From assembly GCA_002694025.1 (NCBI GenBank), contig NZKX01000114.1, positions 1 through 9,412 on the forward strand: 9,412 nt of DNA. Reading direction: 5' to 3'. A program made the position numbers and the translations under genes. The DNA is from Fidelibacterota bacterium (lineage in GTDB: Bacteria > Marinisomatota > Marinisomatia > Marinisomatales > UBA1611). The notes under the pieces were generated by a model. It was not told where the DNA came from. It ran no database searches and saw only the letters and a list, made by a program, of their open reading frames with translations. This document shows positions 8,056 through 9,412 of the stretch, piece by piece; within the stretch, counting starts at the first letter, position 1; each line of letters starts with the position of its first letter.

Positions 8056-8059
8056 AGTT

Positions 8060-8599
8060 TTATTTTTCTCCCGAAGTCAAGATTACAGAATCTTTCCCAT
8101 CTGTCTCTTGAAAGTTAACCTCAACATGCTCTCCTTCATGAGTAGGGATGTTTTTGCCAATAAAATCGGCTTTTATCGGGAGCTCACGATGCCCCCTATC
8201 TACTAGTACTGCCAGCTGTACTTTTGATGCTCTGCCAAAGCTATTTAACTCATCTAAAGCAGCTCGTATTGTTCTGCCCGTAAAAAGCACATCATCAATT
8301 AAAATAACAACCTTATTATCGATTCTGAAATGTATCTCCGATCCTCTTACCTCAGGCATTACTAACCTTTCTCGGTAATCATCCCGATGAAATGTGATAT
8401 CTAGAGATCCAAGTTTTATTTCTTGACCATTTATATTCAAAATTTCTGATCTTATTCTGCTCGAAAGAGGTACGCCTCTCTTATGGATACCGATTAATAC
8501 CCTTTCATGGTTATCATCAATGCTCTCAATTATTTCATGACTTATACGAGTAATACTTTGGGCAATTGACACCCGTTCCATGATAGTTGTTCTCTTCAA
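8060..8599 (-). CDS. pyrR: Bifunctional pyr operon RNA-binding regulator / uracil phosphoribosyltransferase
   Basis: PyrR binds a hairpin in pyr mRNA when UMP or UTP is high and promotes attenuation. Most homologues also have uracil phosphoribosyltransferase activity. The 179-residue product carries the PRPP-binding motif VILIDDVLFTGRT at 98-110 and the hallmark LVDRGHRELPI at 132-142 followed by IGKNIPTHEGE. Basic residues such as HKRG (39-42) and RDDYRERL (72-79) match segments that contact RNA or substrate in the family. I choose the TTG at 8599 because AAAGGA lies five bases upstream and the distance to TRIxHE matches Bacillus PyrR. An ATG at 8581 would shorten the N-terminus by six residues and is the alternative. 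Its own leader carries the predicted PyrR-binding attenuator, so it should be autoregulated. Position at the head of pyrRBC is the classical arrangement. Confidence 0.95.
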   Translation of the reverse strand: MKRTTIMERVSIAQSITRISHEIIESIDDNHERVLIGIHKRGVPLSSRIRSEILNINGQEIKLGSLDITFHRDDYRERLVMPEVRGSEIHFRIDNKVVILIDDVLFTGRTIRAALDELNSFGRASKVQLAVLVDRGHRELPIKADFIGKNIPTHEGEHVEVNFQETDGKDSVILTSGEK

Positions 8600-8615
8600 A
8601 AGAATCCTTTAGTTT

Positions 8616-8656
8616 AAAAAAAAACCCCCAGCAGAGATTAAAATCTAAATTGGAGG
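8616..8656 (-). terminator. Intrinsic terminator arm of the pyr attenuator
   Basis: CCUCCA (8656-8651) pairs with UGGGGG (8630-8625), with one G-U, and nine U residues follow directly (8624-8616). The 20-base loop can form a small inner hairpin (AGAU with AUCU). Alternatively the stem may shift to AAAACUCCU with GGGGGUUUU. It is probably the regulated stop for pyrRBC and also the end of shorter transcripts carrying miaA. Confidence 0.8.
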
Positions 8657-8700
8657 AGTTTTCTCTGCCCTTATTAGCCTCACTGGACCAATTTAAAGGG
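8616..8700 (-). promoter_or_regulatory. PyrR-responsive transcription attenuator in the pyrR leader
   Basis: The leader contains UCCAGUGAGGCU (8687-8676), one base off the Bacillus PyrR-binding sequence UCCAGAGAGGCU at a position I recall as variable. It sits in a hairpin: CCCUU (8700-8696) pairs with AAGGG (8672-8668); a three-base UAA bulge follows; AUUGG (8692-8688) pairs with CUAAU (8677-8673); then a bulged U, CC:GG, and an AGUGA loop. A competing antiterminator pairs UUUAAAUUGG (8697-8688) with CCAAUUUAGA (8653-8644), ten pairs with one G-U. The terminator uses bases 8656-8651, sharing 8653-8651 with the antiterminator. PyrR-UMP binding to the first hairpin should block the antiterminator and cause termination; without it RNA polymerase continues into pyrRBC. 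The pairings are seen in the sequence; the mechanism is from the known Bacillus family. Confidence 0.87.
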
Positions 8701-8717
8701 TTTTATTTTTCATGAAT

Positions 8718-9412
8718 CTATGTTATTCTTCCTAAAAAACAACCTAGTATTTTATATAAATTTTTATCTTTTAATGAATCCATCATAACATAAAGATCAA
8801 CTGGCTCTTTTCTAAACCATTTTTCTTGTCTGCGTGCTAATTGCCTTGTCTTTATGTAAATTTTTTCTAACATTTCATTTTTGCTTATTTTATTTTCTAA
8901 AAAATATTTAATGTGTTTATAACCTATAGACTCCAAAGACAAAAATTTTTTATTTTGTTTTTTTTGTAATTCCAACAAATTCTCCACCTCATTTATCCAA
9001 CCTTTTTTAAACATCTCAGAAGTCCTATTTTTAATTCTCATATTTAAAGTGGTTCTTTCCCAATTCAGAAAGATGGTAAACAACTCTATCGTTTTAGTTG
9101 GATTAAGTTTTTGTTTCATAAAATGCTCAGTGGGACTTTTTCCAGTAGACTCATATATTTCCATTGCTCGAATTAATCGCTGTTTGTTATTCACATGTAC
9201 AATTTTCGCATATTTTTTGTCAATTTTTTTTAGTTTTTTGAATAAGATTTCTGGGCTTTTAAGATACTGTTTTTCTAGTTTTTCTCTGATATTAAAATTT
9301 GATATACTTCCTTCAAAGATTCCTCTTTGAATTGTCCTATAATACAATCCTGATCCGCCGCATAAAATAGGTGTTTTATCTTTTTTTTTTATTTCATTAA
9401 TTTTTTTAGCCA
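8718..9412 (-). CDS. miaA: tRNA dimethylallyltransferase (tRNA A37 isopentenyltransferase), N-terminus outside window
   Basis: MiaA transfers the dimethylallyl group of DMAPP to N6 of adenosine 37 in tRNAs that read codons starting with U. About 231 C-terminal residues are visible and the frame is open to the window edge. The reading begins AKKINEIKKK and then PILCGGSGLYYR, the family's GG(T/S)GLY element. Next come RLIRAMEIYESTGKS, then GWINEVENLL, then IGYKHIKYFL and the strongly conserved TRQLARRQEKWFRK. The Walker A loop (GPTASGKS-type) must lie beyond base 9412. The Met-like codon at 9347 is an internal TTG, not a start. The gene is clearly more AT-rich than its neighbours (several 60-base lines have about 22-27% G+C, against about 38-40% in pyrB), with high Lys, Asn and Ile content. 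It ends 17 bases before the PyrR-binding hairpin with no clear promoter between, so it may be cotranscribed with pyrRBC. Confidence 0.94.
   Translation of the reverse strand, partial: AKKINEIKKKDKTPILCGGSGLYYRTIQRGIFEGSISNFNIREKLEKQYLKSPEILFKKLKKIDKKYAKIVHVNNKQRLIRAMEIYESTGKSPTEHFMKQKLNPTKTIELFTIFLNWERTTLNMRIKNRTSEMFKKGWINEVENLLELQKKQNKKFLSLESIGYKHIKYFLENKISKNEMLEKIYIKTRQLARRQEKWFRKEPVDLYVMMDSLKDKNLYKILGCFLGRIT

Noticed and set aside
8693..8713. Six-codon reading frame (MKNKTL) just before the PyrR hairpin, possible leader peptide
   Set aside because: No Shine-Dalgarno at a workable distance, no run of regulatory codons, and the stop merely overlaps the hairpin arm. Control by PyrR explains the leader better.
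1..9412. Mobile elements, CRISPR, defence genes, tRNA genes or long repeats
   Set aside because: The window is filled by conserved housekeeping genes with short gaps; I found no transposase, integrase, repeat array or tRNA-like fold.

Overview
The window is an ordinary, gene-dense stretch of an AT-rich bacterial chromosome carrying conserved housekeeping genes. I see no mobile element, CRISPR array, tRNA or rRNA, and no gene-free stretch longer than 120 bases. The set of an adenosylcobalamin-dependent (class II) ribonucleotide reductase, a short EF-Ts of about 197 residues, a PyrR-controlled pyr operon and the order rplM-rpsI-rpsB-tsf-pyrH-frr suggests a low-GC free-living bacterium. My best guess is Chloroflexota, perhaps a marine Dehalococcoidia/SAR202-like lineage. 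That placement is an inference from gene content and needs a protein tree.

Layout. Bases 2-2200 (+ strand) hold nrdJ, cut at its 5' end by the window edge. It converges on the rest of the window, which is entirely on the minus strand. Read 5' to 3' along that strand: miaA (9412-8718, 5' end missing); a 118-base leader with a PyrR-binding hairpin, antiterminator and intrinsic terminator; pyrR (8599-8060); pyrB (8055-7111); pyrC (7124-5829, overlapping pyrB); a strong sigma70-type promoter in the 75-base gap; then rplM (5753-5319), rpsI (5319-4927), rpsB (4915-4139), tsf (4134-3541), pyrH (3499-2783) and frr (2779-2222).

How the genes fit together. PyrR senses UMP/UTP against PRPP and is predicted to attenuate its own operon. 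PyrB and PyrC then carry out the second and third steps of de novo pyrimidine synthesis. PyrH, at the end of the translation operon, phosphorylates UMP, the pathway product. The second operon makes two large/small-subunit protein pairs (L13/S9) plus S2, the EF-Tu recycling factor and the ribosome recycling factor. NrdJ converts ribonucleotides to deoxyribonucleotides, and MiaA modifies tRNA position 37. Nucleotide supply and translation are thus grouped, as in many bacteria.

The most interesting element is the RNA switch ahead of pyrR, where three mutually exclusive structures can be written base by base. Nothing here looks like a wholly new system. The other observations concern start codons, possible leaderless transcription, composition and promoter architecture.
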